A stretch of 64,000 nt of DNA. It comes from Marinihelvus sp963695135 (GTDB lineage Bacteria > Pseudomonadota > Gammaproteobacteria > Xanthomonadales > SZUA-36). The notes below the pieces were generated by a model that was not told where the DNA came from, made no database searches, and saw only the letters and a list, made by a program, of their open reading frames with translations. Made by a program: the position numbers and the translations under genes. The stretch is taken from the NCBI GenBank assembly GCA_963695135.1, contig CAVOGA010000001.1, forward strand, positions 1,240,001 through 1,304,000, read 5' to 3'. Below, piece by piece: positions 42,891 through 52,135 of the stretch (position 1 is its first letter; each line of letters starts with the position of its first letter).

Positions 42891-43949
42891 GAGTCGCCCT
42901 CGCCGGCGGCAGGTTGCTGCTGGGTGATGCAGTGGATACTGCCGCCGCCGTAGGCAATCGCACTCACGTTCACCTGGGCGATTTCCCGGTCGGGAAAGCA
43001 GCGCTGGACGGCCTCCACGGCCTGCTCGTCCTCTTCCGCCACGCCGTAGCCGGGCAGGATCACGCCGCCGTTGGCAATGTAGAAATTGATGTAGGAGCGG
43101 CAGAAACGGTCGCCCAGGACTTCCATCTGCGTGCCGGCCATGATGAGCTCCACCTGCAACTTCCGGCCCCTGGCATCCACGGCGTTGCGCAGGATCTCGA
43201 CGTTTTCCTCAAGGATGTCGTAACGCTCCGTGCCCGGCACCGCGGAGGGGTCCGGTTCCGTGAGCACTACGCCCGGCCGCACGAAACAGGCGATACCGTC
43301 CACGTGTCCGTCGGTCTCGTCATCCGCCGGGTCACCACGCAGCCAGATCACTTTCTGCACGCCCAGCGCCTCGCACAAATGCCGTTCCGCCTCCTCTCGC
43401 GTGATGTCGGGATTGCGGTTGCGGTTAAGAATGCACTGCTCCGTGGTCAGCAGCGTGCCCTCGCCATCCGTGTTGATGCCGCCGCCTTCCATGAAGACCG
43501 GTGAGCTGAAGGTGCGCATGCCAAGCGCCTCGGCGAGCTGATGGCCCAGGGCGGCGTCCTTGCGGAACCAGGTGTATTTCTGTCCCCAGGCGTTGAAGTG
43601 AAAAATCGACGCAGCCACTTCCCCGGCGGCGTTGCGCACGAAGTTCGGCCCCATGTCCCGCATCCACGCATCGTCCAGGTCCCAGGGAATGACCTCGACG
43701 CCGCTGCCGCACAGGCGCCGGGCCAATGGCGACCGCGGACGGCGGCGTGAGCATGCGCACCGGCTCGAAGGCGGCGATGGCGTTGGCCACGTCCGCATAC
43801 CCCTGCTGGCTTTGCCCGAGCATATCGCCCCAGACCGCTTCCGAGGCGGGCCAGGCCATCCAGCAGCAGGCGTGCGGTGCCCATTCCGCCGGCATGGTAA
43901 AGCCGGCGGCGCTGGCGGTTAAGGGTGTCAACGGACGGTCCGTATTCAT
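42887..43949 (-). CDS. aguA: Agmatine deiminase AguA, interrupted by a +1 frameshift
   Basis: AguA converts agmatine to N-carbamoylputrescine. The N-terminal frame (TMPAEWAPHACCWMAWP to PPSAVA) and the C-terminal frame (LARRLCGSGVEVIPWDLDDAWMRDMGP onward) are offset by one base near 43735; deleting the A in the coding-strand context CCATTGG rejoins them. The repaired protein has 353 residues, the usual size. DDAWMRDMGP and the late GGGSIHCITQQQP, with the catalytic cysteine, are intact. It overlaps aguB and dgcN by 4 bp on each side. Confidence 0.88.
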
Positions 43950-44809
43950 GGTGCAAGTCTCCCGATGGCCCCGTACAGTTCCGGCCGGCGATCCCGGAAC
44001 ACACCCCAGGCGCGGCGCGCCGCCCGGGCCTCGTCCAGGTCGATGGTCGCGGTGATCACGCCGGGCGTTTCCCGGTCGGCCTCCGCCAGCATGGCGCCCG
44101 TATGGTCGGTGATAAAGGACGAGCCGTAAAATGTCATGCTGAAGCGGTCCCCGGCCTCTGTGCCCACACGGTTGGAGGCGATCACCGGCACCAGGTTGGC
44201 AGCGGCGTGACCCTGCATGGCCCGTTGCCAGTGATCGCGCGAATCAAATTCCGGCAGGTGGGGCTCCGAGCCGATCGCCGTGGGGTAGAGCAGTAACTCG
44301 GCGTCCTGCAGGGCCATGCAGCGCGCCGCCTCCGGAAACCACTGGTCCCAGCAGATGGCGGCGCCGATGCGTCCGAATCGTGTATTCCAGACCCGGAACC
44401 CCGTGTCACCGGGGGCGAAGTAGAACTTTTCCCCGTAGCCCGGGCCCTGGGGGATATGGGATTTGCGGTACACCCCCAGCATCGTGCCGTCGGCATCGAC
44501 CATGGCCAGGCTGTTGAAGGCCGTATTTCCCGCGCGCTCATAGAAACTCAGGGGCAGAACCACGCCCAGTTCCCCGGCCAGGGCAGCGAAGCGTGTGATC
44601 AACGGGTGGTCCTGTGCCGGCCGGGAGAGATCAAGGTATTCCTCCTTCTCGTCCTGGCAAAAGTAGGGCGTTTCGAAAAGCTCCTGCAGCAGGATGACCT
44701 GCGCACCCAGGTCTGCGGCTTCCCGAACCAGGGCCTCGGCGTGGTCAAGATTCTGCTCCCGGTCCCAGCTGCAGGCCATTTGCGTGGCCGCCACGGTCAA
44801 GTTCGACAT
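43946..44809 (-). CDS. aguB: N-carbamoylputrescine amidase AguB
   Basis: AguB is a nitrilase-superfamily hydrolase that releases putrescine from N-carbamoylputrescine. The Glu-Lys-Cys triad is visible in LQELFETPYF, YRKSHIPQGPGYGEKFYF and GAAICWDQWFPEAAR. The ATG at 44809 yields 287 residues, the normal length; the longer open frame upstream is spurious. It is the first gene of a five-gene minus-strand operon. The 102-bp gap to the divergent MFS gene should hold both promoters. Confidence 0.93.
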   Translation of the reverse strand: MSNLTVAATQMACSWDREQNLDHAEALVREAADLGAQVILLQELFETPYFCQDEKEEYLDLSRPAQDHPLITRFAALAGELGVVLPLSFYERAGNTAFNSLAMVDADGTMLGVYRKSHIPQGPGYGEKFYFAPGDTGFRVWNTRFGRIGAAICWDQWFPEAARCMALQDAELLLYPTAIGSEPHLPEFDSRDHWQRAMQGHAAANLVPVIASNRVGTEAGDRFSMTFYGSSFITDHTGAMLAEADRETPGVITATIDLDEARAARRAWGVFRDRRPELYGAIGRLAP

Positions 44810-44911
44810 GATCATCTCCGTCAAGGAATCCCGATTATTCGAAGGCGCACCGGTAAACGCAAGCGGCGGTGCTATGCTGGCGCGGTTCGCCGCCCCGGAA
44901 CCCGGATCAAC

Positions 44912-46074
44912 GTGAAAGAATCCCCTGGCCGAATCCTTGCCCTGTCCATCCTCGGCTGCGTGCCCCTGGCCGGCTTGCTGGTTTTGCCGGTGCTGGTCGG
45001 CAGCTTTGTCGATGACCTGGGGATGACGGAGCGCGAGGCGGGCCTGCTGGCTTCCGCGTCGTTTCTCGGGGCTGCTCTCGGCGCCCTCGCTATCGCAGTG
45101 ACTATCCATCGCTTGCCCCTGCGGGGCCTGGCTGCCGTCGGCTTGCTGCTGATGGCCCTGGCCGACGGACTCTTTGTCATCGCGGCGCAGCTGCCCGTCG
45201 AGTTGCTGGCGGTTGTGCGTTTTTTCAGCGGCCTCGGCAGCGCCAGCGTGTACGCGGCGGTTATGGGCGGCTTTGCCGGTTTCCGCCAGCCGGATCGCGC
45301 TTATGGCCTGTTTATGGCCTGCCAGTTCGCACTCAGCGCCGTGGGCCTCTATCTCCTGCCCGGGCTGATGCCCGGCCTGGGAACCACCGGACTGTTCGCC
45401 ATCTTCGCGGGTTATGACCTGTTTGCACTGCTGCTGCTGACCTTTCTGACCCCGGAGACGCATCGCGTTCGCTCCACCAGCAGTGGTGCGCTGCAGTGGC
45501 GCATGATCCTGGCGCCTGCCGCAGTACTGTGCCTGTTGGCCTACGGATGCTTTCGAGGCGGTCATGATGGGCCAGTTTGCCTACGTCGAACGGGTGGGTG
45601 TGGCCATGGCGCTGAGCGGCGACCAGCTGGGCCTGGCGCTGGGCCTGGCGTCGCTGGCGGGCGTTCCCGCAGCCCTGCTGGTCACGTTTATCGGCTCGCG
45701 CTTTGGCCTGTTCCTGCCGATCGCCAGCGTGGCGCTGATCCAGGCGCTGTGCGCACAGTGGCTGATCGTGGCGCAGGGCTTTGCCGCCTACCTGGTGATC
45801 GCCTGTGTGTTTGGTTCCGGCTGGGCCTTCGTGTTGCCCTATTTCCAGGGAATTGCCGCACGCCTGGACCGTGGCGGCAGCGTCGTGGTGGCCGCCGGCT
45901 TTGCGACGAGCACTGCCGGGTTTGTGGGCCCGGCAATGGCCGCGATGCTGGTGCAGCCGGGGGATTACCGTCTCTTGCTGCACGTCGTTGCCGCCGGCCT
46001 GTTGCTGGTGATCCTGCTGACCCGGGTATCCGGCGACCCGTCCCGCAGCCATGGACAAACGTCCGGCATTGTAG
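44912..46074 (+). CDS. MFS transporter, interrupted by one or two frameshifts
   Basis: This is a 12-span major facilitator protein starting at GTG 44912. The first frame carries ESPGRILALSILGCVPLAG and the first six helices. Near 45553 the frame changes; dropping one T from GCTTTCG gives a smooth YGCFEAVMMGQFAYVERVGV join. The second frame then runs through into the next gene without a stop, but a further single indel near the end would give a natural stop TAG at 46072-46074 and a 386-residue protein. Genomic position suggests uptake of polyamines or their derivatives; this is inference. Confidence 0.7.
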
Positions 46075-46109
46075 GACGCTTAGGGGTCACGCATCAGCCA
46101 GGAGTTTTC

Positions 46110-47500
46110 ATGACCGCCAACCACGAAGTGCCCATGCCCGACGACGCAGCTGCCTGGCAGGCCCGCGACAACCGTCATTTCCTGCACCCCTTCACCGACC
46201 ACCAGGACCTGGGCCAGGTCGGTGCGCGCATTATCGAGCGGGCGGAGGGCGTCTATATCTACGATATTGAGGGCAACAAGATTCTCGATGGCATGGCGGG
46301 GCTGTGGTGCGTGAACCTGGGCTACGGCCGCGAGGACCTGGTCGATGCGGCAACGCGGCAGATGCGCCAGTTGCCCTACTACAACAGTTTTTTCCAGACC
46401 GCCCATCCGCCGGCAATCGAGCTGGCGGAACGGATTGCCGGCGTTGCCCCGGACGGTTTTGAGCTGACCTTCTTTGCCGGTTCCGGCTCCGAGGCCAATG
46501 ACACGAACATCAAGCTGATGCGCCGTTACTGGGACCTGGTTGGCCAGCCGGACAAGCGCTTCATCATCAGTCGCAAAAATGCCTATCACGGCAGCACGGT
46601 GGCGGCCGCCACGCTGGGCGGCATGGGGCCGATGCATGAGCAGCTCGGGCCCATGGTGAACTTCATCCACCACATTGAGCAGCCCTATCATTTCGGCCTG
46701 GGCCGGGACATGGCCCCGGAAGTCTTTCGCCAAACAGCAGGCCGGTTTGCTGGAGCAGAAGATCCTCGAGCTGGGTCCGGAAAACGTGGCCGCCTTTATT
46801 GGTGAACCGGTGCAGGGCGCCGGTGGCGTGGTTATTCCGCCGCCGGGCTACTGGGATGAAATCCAGCGCATCTGCCGGGAATATGACGTGCTGCTGATCG
46901 CTGACGAGGTGATCACCGGCTTCGGACGCCTGGGCCAGTGGTTTGGCAGCCAGCACCTGGGCATCAGCCCGGACCTGATCACCTTTGCCAAGGGTGTGAC
47001 CTCCGGCTACCTGCCCCTGGGTGGCTCCATCGTCGGCCCGCGGATCGGCGCGGTGATGCGGGAGGAGGGCGGCGAATTCGCCCATGGCTACACCTACTCG
47101 GGTCACCCGACGGTATGCGCGGTGGCGCTGGCGAACATCAACGCGTTGGACGCCGAAGGCGTTATCGACCGGGTGCGCGAGGACACGGCGCCCTACCTGG
47201 CCGAGCGACTCGGCAGCCTGGCGGAACATCCGATTGTCGGCGAGGCGCGCAGCATCGGCCTGATGGGTGCGGTCGAGATCGTTGCCGACAAGGCCAGCGG
47301 AGCGCGTTTTCACAAGGACCTCGGCGCCGGATCGCGCTGTCGTAACCACTGTTTTGCCAATGGACTGGTTATGCGGGCGGTGGGCGATTCGATGATCATC
47401 TGCGCCGCCCCTGGTCATCACCCGCGCGCAGGTGGATGAACTGGTTGAAAAGGCCTGGCGCTGCCTGGACCTCACGGCCCGCGACCTGGCTGCTGCATGA
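46110..47500 (+). CDS. Class III aminotransferase (putrescine-pyruvate type, SpuC-like), two frameshifts
   Basis: This PLP enzyme is likely to transfer the amino group of putrescine or a related polyamine to pyruvate. The ATG at 46110 has AGGAG 6 nt upstream. Frame 1 covers FAGSGSEANDTNIKLMRRYWD and KNAYHGSTVAAATLGG. Frame 2 covers IADEVITGFGRLG and LITFAKGVTSGYLPLG with the PLP lysine (FAKG). Frame 3 holds the last residues from PLVITRAQVDELVEKAW. Breaks lie near 46726 (an extra T in TCTTTCG) and near 47407. Repaired length is about 462 residues. The stop overlaps the next start. Confidence 0.85.
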
Positions 47501-49365
47501 GCAAAAGCGACCGCCAGCTGGGTATGCGTCGGAAAATCACCCGGCGCGACTTTCTGCACGACAGCAGCCTCGCGGCTCTCGGACTGACCCTGCCGGTTGG
47601 TCCGGTCATGGCGGCCGCCGAATCATCAGAAACCTATTACCCCCCTACCAGGACCGGCCTGCGCGGTTCCCACCCCGGGGCCTTTGAGGCCGCGCACCAG
47701 CTGGCCTGGAACGGCAAGGGTTTTGGTGATCCGCAGGACACCGGGGAGCGTTACGACCTGGTGGTGGTCGGCGGCGGCATCAGCGGCCTGGCCACCGCGC
47801 TGTATTACCGTGATCGTTTCGGTGACGATGCGCGCATCCTGATCCTGGAAAACCACGACGATTTCGGCGGCCATGCCAAGCGCAACGAGTTCCACCAGGG
47901 CGGTGAAATGCGCCTGGCGCTCGGCGGGGTGCATAACCTTGAGTACGACAGCTTTTCACCGACCGTTTACGCCATGCTGGACCGCCTGGGCATCAGCATC
48001 CCGGCACTGCTCCAGCAGACCGGGTTTGCGTACGGGTTCAGTGGTCCGGGACAGTCCTGCACCTGGTTCGATGAAGCAACCTTCGGCGAGAACGTGCTCC
48101 TGAAAGGGGCCGGCCTGCGCTGGTCGGATCAGGAGCTGATGGTGGAATCCATCGACCAGATGCCACTGAGCGATACGGCACGCGCCAGGCTCAAAGCGTT
48201 TTACCTGGCCGAGGAAGACGCGCTGCCGGAAATGGACCCGGAGCAGCGCGAGGCCTGGCTGCGCGGCATGAGCTACTTTGATTTCCTGCGCAACTATGGC
48301 GGTCTGGATGATGAGTGCCTGGCCCTGTTCAACAACATCACCCACGGCGCCGAGGGCTTCAGCGCGGTCAATCTGTCCGCGATGGAAGCGCTGGAGACGG
48401 GCTTGCCGGGCCGGAACCTGCTGGGTGAGGGTCATGAGACCGACGACTACGACTATCACATGGCCATGTTTCCTGATGGCAATGCGAGTGTCGCCCGGCT
48501 GATGGTGCAGCAGCTCGTGCCCGGGGTGGCGCCGGGCGCCAACGTGGACAATATCGCCGTATCAGAATTCGACTATGCGCAGCTCGACAACGCCGGGTCA
48601 CCGGTGCGCCTGCGCCTCAATTCGACGGTGGTCTACGCGGGCAACGGCGACGGCGGAGCGCAGGTCCGTTACCTGAACGATGGCCGCTTGTTCGCGGTTG
48701 AATCACGCCACGTGGTGCTGGCCTGCTACCACAGCATCATCCCGCACCTGTGCCCGGAGCTGTCCGAAACTCAGAAAACCGCGCTGAGCTACCAGGTCAA
48801 GTGCCCCCTGCTGCTGACCAATGTGCTGCTCAAGAACGGCGATGCGGTGCGCCAATCCGGTATCAGTGGCGTTCATTGCCCCGGGCGGATGCACGCAAAC
48901 GTCTACGTCTGGCAGGGCAATACGGCCGGGGGCTTTACCCAGGGCAGCTGGGACAACGGGGATGGTCCGGTCAATCTCGTGTTCTGGGGCTCCATCGAGG
49001 AACCGCCGGGGGACATGACCCTGAAAGAGCGCCTGCGCGCTTCCCGGGCGGCCATGCTGGAGCTGGAGTTTGAGGACTACGAGCGCGAGGTGCGCACGGT
49101 GCTGGACGGCATGCTGGGTCCCTATGGCCTGGATGTTCGCGAGGACATCCTGGCCATCACGGTTAACCGCTGGCCGCACGGCTATTCCTACTGGTACACG
49201 GACCTCTGGGACCCCGATTTTGAAGACGGCCAGTGGCCCCATGAAATCGCGCGTCAGCCCTTTGGCAATATCGCCATTGCCAATTCGGACGCCTCCACCG
49301 AGGCCTACACGCACACGGCGATAGAAGAGGCCTTGCGCGCCGTCAGCGAGTTGCCCGCCGCTTGA
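47497..49365 (+). CDS. Spermidine dehydrogenase-like flavoprotein with Tat signal
   Basis: This 622-residue FAD enzyme resembles SpdH, which oxidises spermidine in the periplasm. A twin-arginine signal (RRKITRRDFLHDSSLAALGL) lies at residues 11-30, and the FAD motif YDLVVVGGGISGLATALYY near residue 87. NDDFGGHAKRNEF-like and GPVNLVFWGS-like blocks are present. A membrane-linked haem partner is not seen. It is the third gene of MFS-aminotransferase-dehydrogenase, with an ATGA overlap. Substrate is inferred from family and neighbours. Confidence 0.8.
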   Translation: MSKSDRQLGMRRKITRRDFLHDSSLAALGLTLPVGPVMAAAESSETYYPPTRTGLRGSHPGAFEAAHQLAWNGKGFGDPQDTGERYDLVVVGGGISGLATALYYRDRFGDDARILILENHDDFGGHAKRNEFHQGGEMRLALGGVHNLEYDSFSPTVYAMLDRLGISIPALLQQTGFAYGFSGPGQSCTWFDEATFGENVLLKGAGLRWSDQELMVESIDQMPLSDTARARLKAFYLAEEDALPEMDPEQREAWLRGMSYFDFLRNYGGLDDECLALFNNITHGAEGFSAVNLSAMEALETGLPGRNLLGEGHETDDYDYHMAMFPDGNASVARLMVQQLVPGVAPGANVDNIAVSEFDYAQLDNAGSPVRLRLNSTVVYAGNGDGGAQVRYLNDGRLFAVESRHVVLACYHSIIPHLCPELSETQKTALSYQVKCPLLLTNVLLKNGDAVRQSGISGVHCPGRMHANVYVWQGNTAGGFTQGSWDNGDGPVNLVFWGSIEEPPGDMTLKERLRASRAAMLELEFEDYEREVRTVLDGMLGPYGLDVREDILAITVNRWPHGYSYWYTDLWDPDFEDGQWPHEIARQPFGNIAIANSDASTEAYTHTAIEEALRAVSELPAA

Positions 49366-49366
49366 C

Positions 49367-50240
49367 TCAGTGGGTCATCGCGGGTGCGGCACGGCGCGCC
49401 CGCTCGCGGATGTCATGCCGCCACTCGGACATATTGCGCTCGATGGCCCAGAATCCGAGGATCCACAGCGTCTGGTCCCAGGCGTAGACATAGTGGCCGG
49501 TGTAGATCCACCAGCCCGCATTGCAAAACAAGACGACGTAAAAGCCCTTGGCGGCAAAAGTGGCGAGCATGACCGGTCCGCCGCCGATATTGCGGTTCTG
49601 CAGCCAGACGGCCAGCTCGATAGACCAGATGACGAGCAGCCAGGCCAGGGCATCGACCAGGTCGACCACGGTCTGCTCTTTTTCCATGGTCCAGCCGGCC
49701 GAGTCGGTGATCACCGTTTCCTCCAGCATGTAGAAGGACGTGTCATTGGTGAAGTCCGCGCAGTTGCTGCTGGTAATGTCCGCGTAATCAAAGTTGTAGC
49801 CCCAGGACATGTCCTGGTCCGCCAGCTCGCAAAGGTTGGCGATATCCGGGCGGGCCGGTGCAGTCCAGGCCTGGTCCAGGGCGCTTATGCGCGCGGCCAC
49901 CGTGTGCGCCAGCATCACGTAGCAGACCAGGCGCACGCCGTGCAGGGCCCAGGGCACCCAGCGTTTTTCGAAGGTGTCGTCCTCGAGGGCGTAGGTTTCC
50001 AGCTCAAAGGCAAACAGCAGGCCGTACCAGGCAAAATTGTCGATGCTGGTGGCGAAGGCCTCGGTCCACTGGAAGAAGTCTCCGCCATGGCGCAAGGTGT
50101 GGGAGGCCATCTGGAACTCTTCCACCGTGTAAAACACGCCGTTGCACAGTAACAGGATGTAAACGGTCCACTTCAGCCACTGGCCACGATTGGCCCGGTC
50201 GTGCCGGGCGACGGTCAGGTCTGCGGCCGGGGCGCTCAAC
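49367..50240 (-). CDS. Polytopic membrane protein of unknown family, paralogue A
   Basis: I do not recognise this family. About 290 residues from a TTG at 50240 (upstream in-frame starts fall in the divergent agmatinase gene) contain six or so hydrophobic helices. Two acidic helices, FAWYGLLFAFELETYALEDD and LAWLLVIWSIELAVWLQNR, look like internal repeats, with a similar LWILGFWAIERNMSEW at the end. A cysteine-bearing loop (ANLCELAD, SSNCADF) separates the halves. A paralogue with the same plan lies at 54353-55258, and the pair flanks the speB-puuD-sulP genes. Confidence 0.7.
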
Positions 50241-50375
50241 GGCGGGCCGCGCTCAGCGTTAGCATCCGGGGGCGTGAGGTTGTCATGGACAGAGCATAGC
50301 GCAGGATTGGCCTGTCTTGTGCTTCCGCTGCATCGTGGACTTTGAGAAGATGAAAGATTATCAGAGGAGAACACC

Positions 50376-51347
50376 ATGAGTCGCAAAGGTGACTGGGATA
50401 ATGCTTTTACCGGCGAGGGGTTGACCGGCAAACTGGCTTCCGCGCCAAGCTACGCCGGCGCCCAGAGCTTCCTCCGCAGGCGCTTTACCCGCGACCTGGC
50501 CGGGGTGGACGTGGCGGTGACCGGGGTTCCCTTTGACACGGCGACCTCCAACCGGCCCGGTGCAAGGTTCGGCCCGCGAACACTGCGCGCGGCCAGCAGC
50601 AGCATGACCTGGGCCCGCCCCTGGCCCTGGAAAATTGACCCCCTGGAGGTCCTGTCGATCATCGATTATGGCGACTGCAGCTTTGATTACGGCAACCCCG
50701 CCGGGGTGCCGGCGGAAATCACCGCGCATATGGACCGGATCGTGCAGGCCGGCGTCGCCACGCTGGTGCTCGGCGGCGATCACTTTGTTTCCTACCCGGT
50801 GATCGAGGCGCATGCGAAGGTGCATGGTCCCCTGTGCCTGGTGCACTTTGACGCGCACTCAGACACCTGGCCGGATGACGGTGAGCGAATCGACCATGGC
50901 ACCATGTTCTACCACGCGGTAAAGAAAGGCTTTGTGGATGACGTGAACTCCGTGCAGATCGGTTTGCGCACGGTCAACGATGATCCGATGGGCTTCAATA
51001 TCCTCGATGCACGCTGGGTCCATGAGCACGGCCCGCGGGCGGTGGCCGACCGCATCCGGGAGGTGGTCGGCGACCGCAAGGTCTACCTGACCTTCGACAT
51101 TGATTGCCTGGACCCCGCCTTTGCGCCGGGCACCGGCACCCCGGTCTGTGGCGGATTGAGTTCCCACCAGGCGCTGGAAATCATCCGCGGCCTGGCCGGC
51201 CTGCGGCTGGTCGGGGCAGACCTGGTGGAAGTCGCGCCGGCCTACGATGTCGGTGAAATCACCGCCTTTGCCGGCGCCACCCTGGCCACGGAGTTTCTTT
51301 GCCTGTTTGCGGCAGATCCGACCCGTGGCCTGGCAGAGCCGTCATGA
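50376..51347 (+). CDS. speB: Agmatinase / ureohydrolase (SpeB-like)
   Basis: This Mn2+-dependent ureohydrolase most likely splits agmatine into putrescine and urea. The three metal motifs are present: LGGDHFVSYP near residue 130, VHFDAHSDTW near 154 and FDIDCLDPAFAPGTGTPVCGGL near 235. There are 323 residues. The ATG is preceded by AGAGGAGA. Guanidinobutyrase is an alternative substrate class, since the motifs alone cannot decide. Together with aguAB it would give two parallel routes from agmatine. It overlaps puuD by ATGA. Confidence 0.88.
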   Translation: MSRKGDWDNAFTGEGLTGKLASAPSYAGAQSFLRRRFTRDLAGVDVAVTGVPFDTATSNRPGARFGPRTLRAASSSMTWARPWPWKIDPLEVLSIIDYGDCSFDYGNPAGVPAEITAHMDRIVQAGVATLVLGGDHFVSYPVIEAHAKVHGPLCLVHFDAHSDTWPDDGERIDHGTMFYHAVKKGFVDDVNSVQIGLRTVNDDPMGFNILDARWVHEHGPRAVADRIREVVGDRKVYLTFDIDCLDPAFAPGTGTPVCGGLSSHQALEIIRGLAGLRLVGADLVEVAPAYDVGEITAFAGATLATEFLCLFAADPTRGLAEPS

Positions 51348-52090
51348 GTCACCCGGTCGTTGGTGTGGTGTCTGACCGGCGCATGGTGGGCCTGCATCCC
51401 TTTCACATGGTCGGGGAGAAATACCTCGCAGCGGTCTGGCAGGGCGCCGGCGCTTATCCGGTTTGTCTGCCGTCCATGGCCGGCGATTTCGATGTGCTGG
51501 CGATACTCGATCATCTCGACGGCCTGCTCCTGACCGGCAGTCCGTCCAATATCGAGCCGCATCATTACCTTGGTGAGGCAAGCGAAGCAGGGACCTGGCA
51601 CGACCCGGAGCGGGACCTGGCCTCGCTGGCGCTGATTCCGGCGGCGATTCGCGTTGGCATGCCGGTTCTGGCGATCTGCCGGGGTTTCCAGGAGATGAAC
51701 GTGGCCTTCGGCGGCAGCCTGCACCAGAAAGTCCATGAGCAACCCGGATTCCAGGTGCACAAGGAAAACCCGGACGACCCGGTTGATGTTCAGTACGGAC
51801 CCGCCCACGATGTGCTGTTCGAGGCTGGCGGTCTGCTTGCGCGGATTACCGGTGTGGAGCGCGCCGCTGTGAATTCGCTGCACTCGCAGGGCGTCGACCG
51901 GCTGGGCGAGGGATTGATTGTCGAGGCGCGGGCCGAAGACGGTCTTATCGAGGCGTTCACCGTGCGTCACGCACCGGGTTTCAATCTCAGCGTACAATGG
52001 CACCCGGAATGGCAGGTCAGGGACAACGCGGTATCCCTGGCCCTGTTTCATGCGTTCGGCGATGCCTGCCGCACTTACCAGGCCCGGTAA
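51344..52090 (+). CDS. PuuD-like class I glutamine amidotransferase (gamma-glutamyl-GABA hydrolase)
   Basis: This is a peptidase C26-type hydrolase. The nucleophile is in PVLAICRGFQEMNVAFGGSL, and the His-Glu pair in LSVQWHPEWQ; NSLHSQGVD is a further family motif. In the Puu pathway the enzyme frees GABA from gamma-glutamyl-GABA, which fits the polyamine setting, though no puuA ligase is seen here. The 248-residue length is typical. It overlaps the agmatinase stop. Confidence 0.85.
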   Translation: MSHPVVGVVSDRRMVGLHPFHMVGEKYLAAVWQGAGAYPVCLPSMAGDFDVLAILDHLDGLLLTGSPSNIEPHHYLGEASEAGTWHDPERDLASLALIPAAIRVGMPVLAICRGFQEMNVAFGGSLHQKVHEQPGFQVHKENPDDPVDVQYGPAHDVLFEAGGLLARITGVERAAVNSLHSQGVDRLGEGLIVEARAEDGLIEAFTVRHAPGFNLSVQWHPEWQVRDNAVSLALFHAFGDACRTYQAR

Positions 52091-52135
52091 CCGCAACACC
52101 TGCGCCGCTCTGCGCGGCCCGGAGATCAGCAACGA

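Noticed and set aside
45564..46805. A natural MFS-aminotransferase fusion protein
   Set aside because: A ribosome-binding site and ATG precede the aminotransferase, and one further indel gives a normal MFS stop at 46072; two separate genes are more likely.
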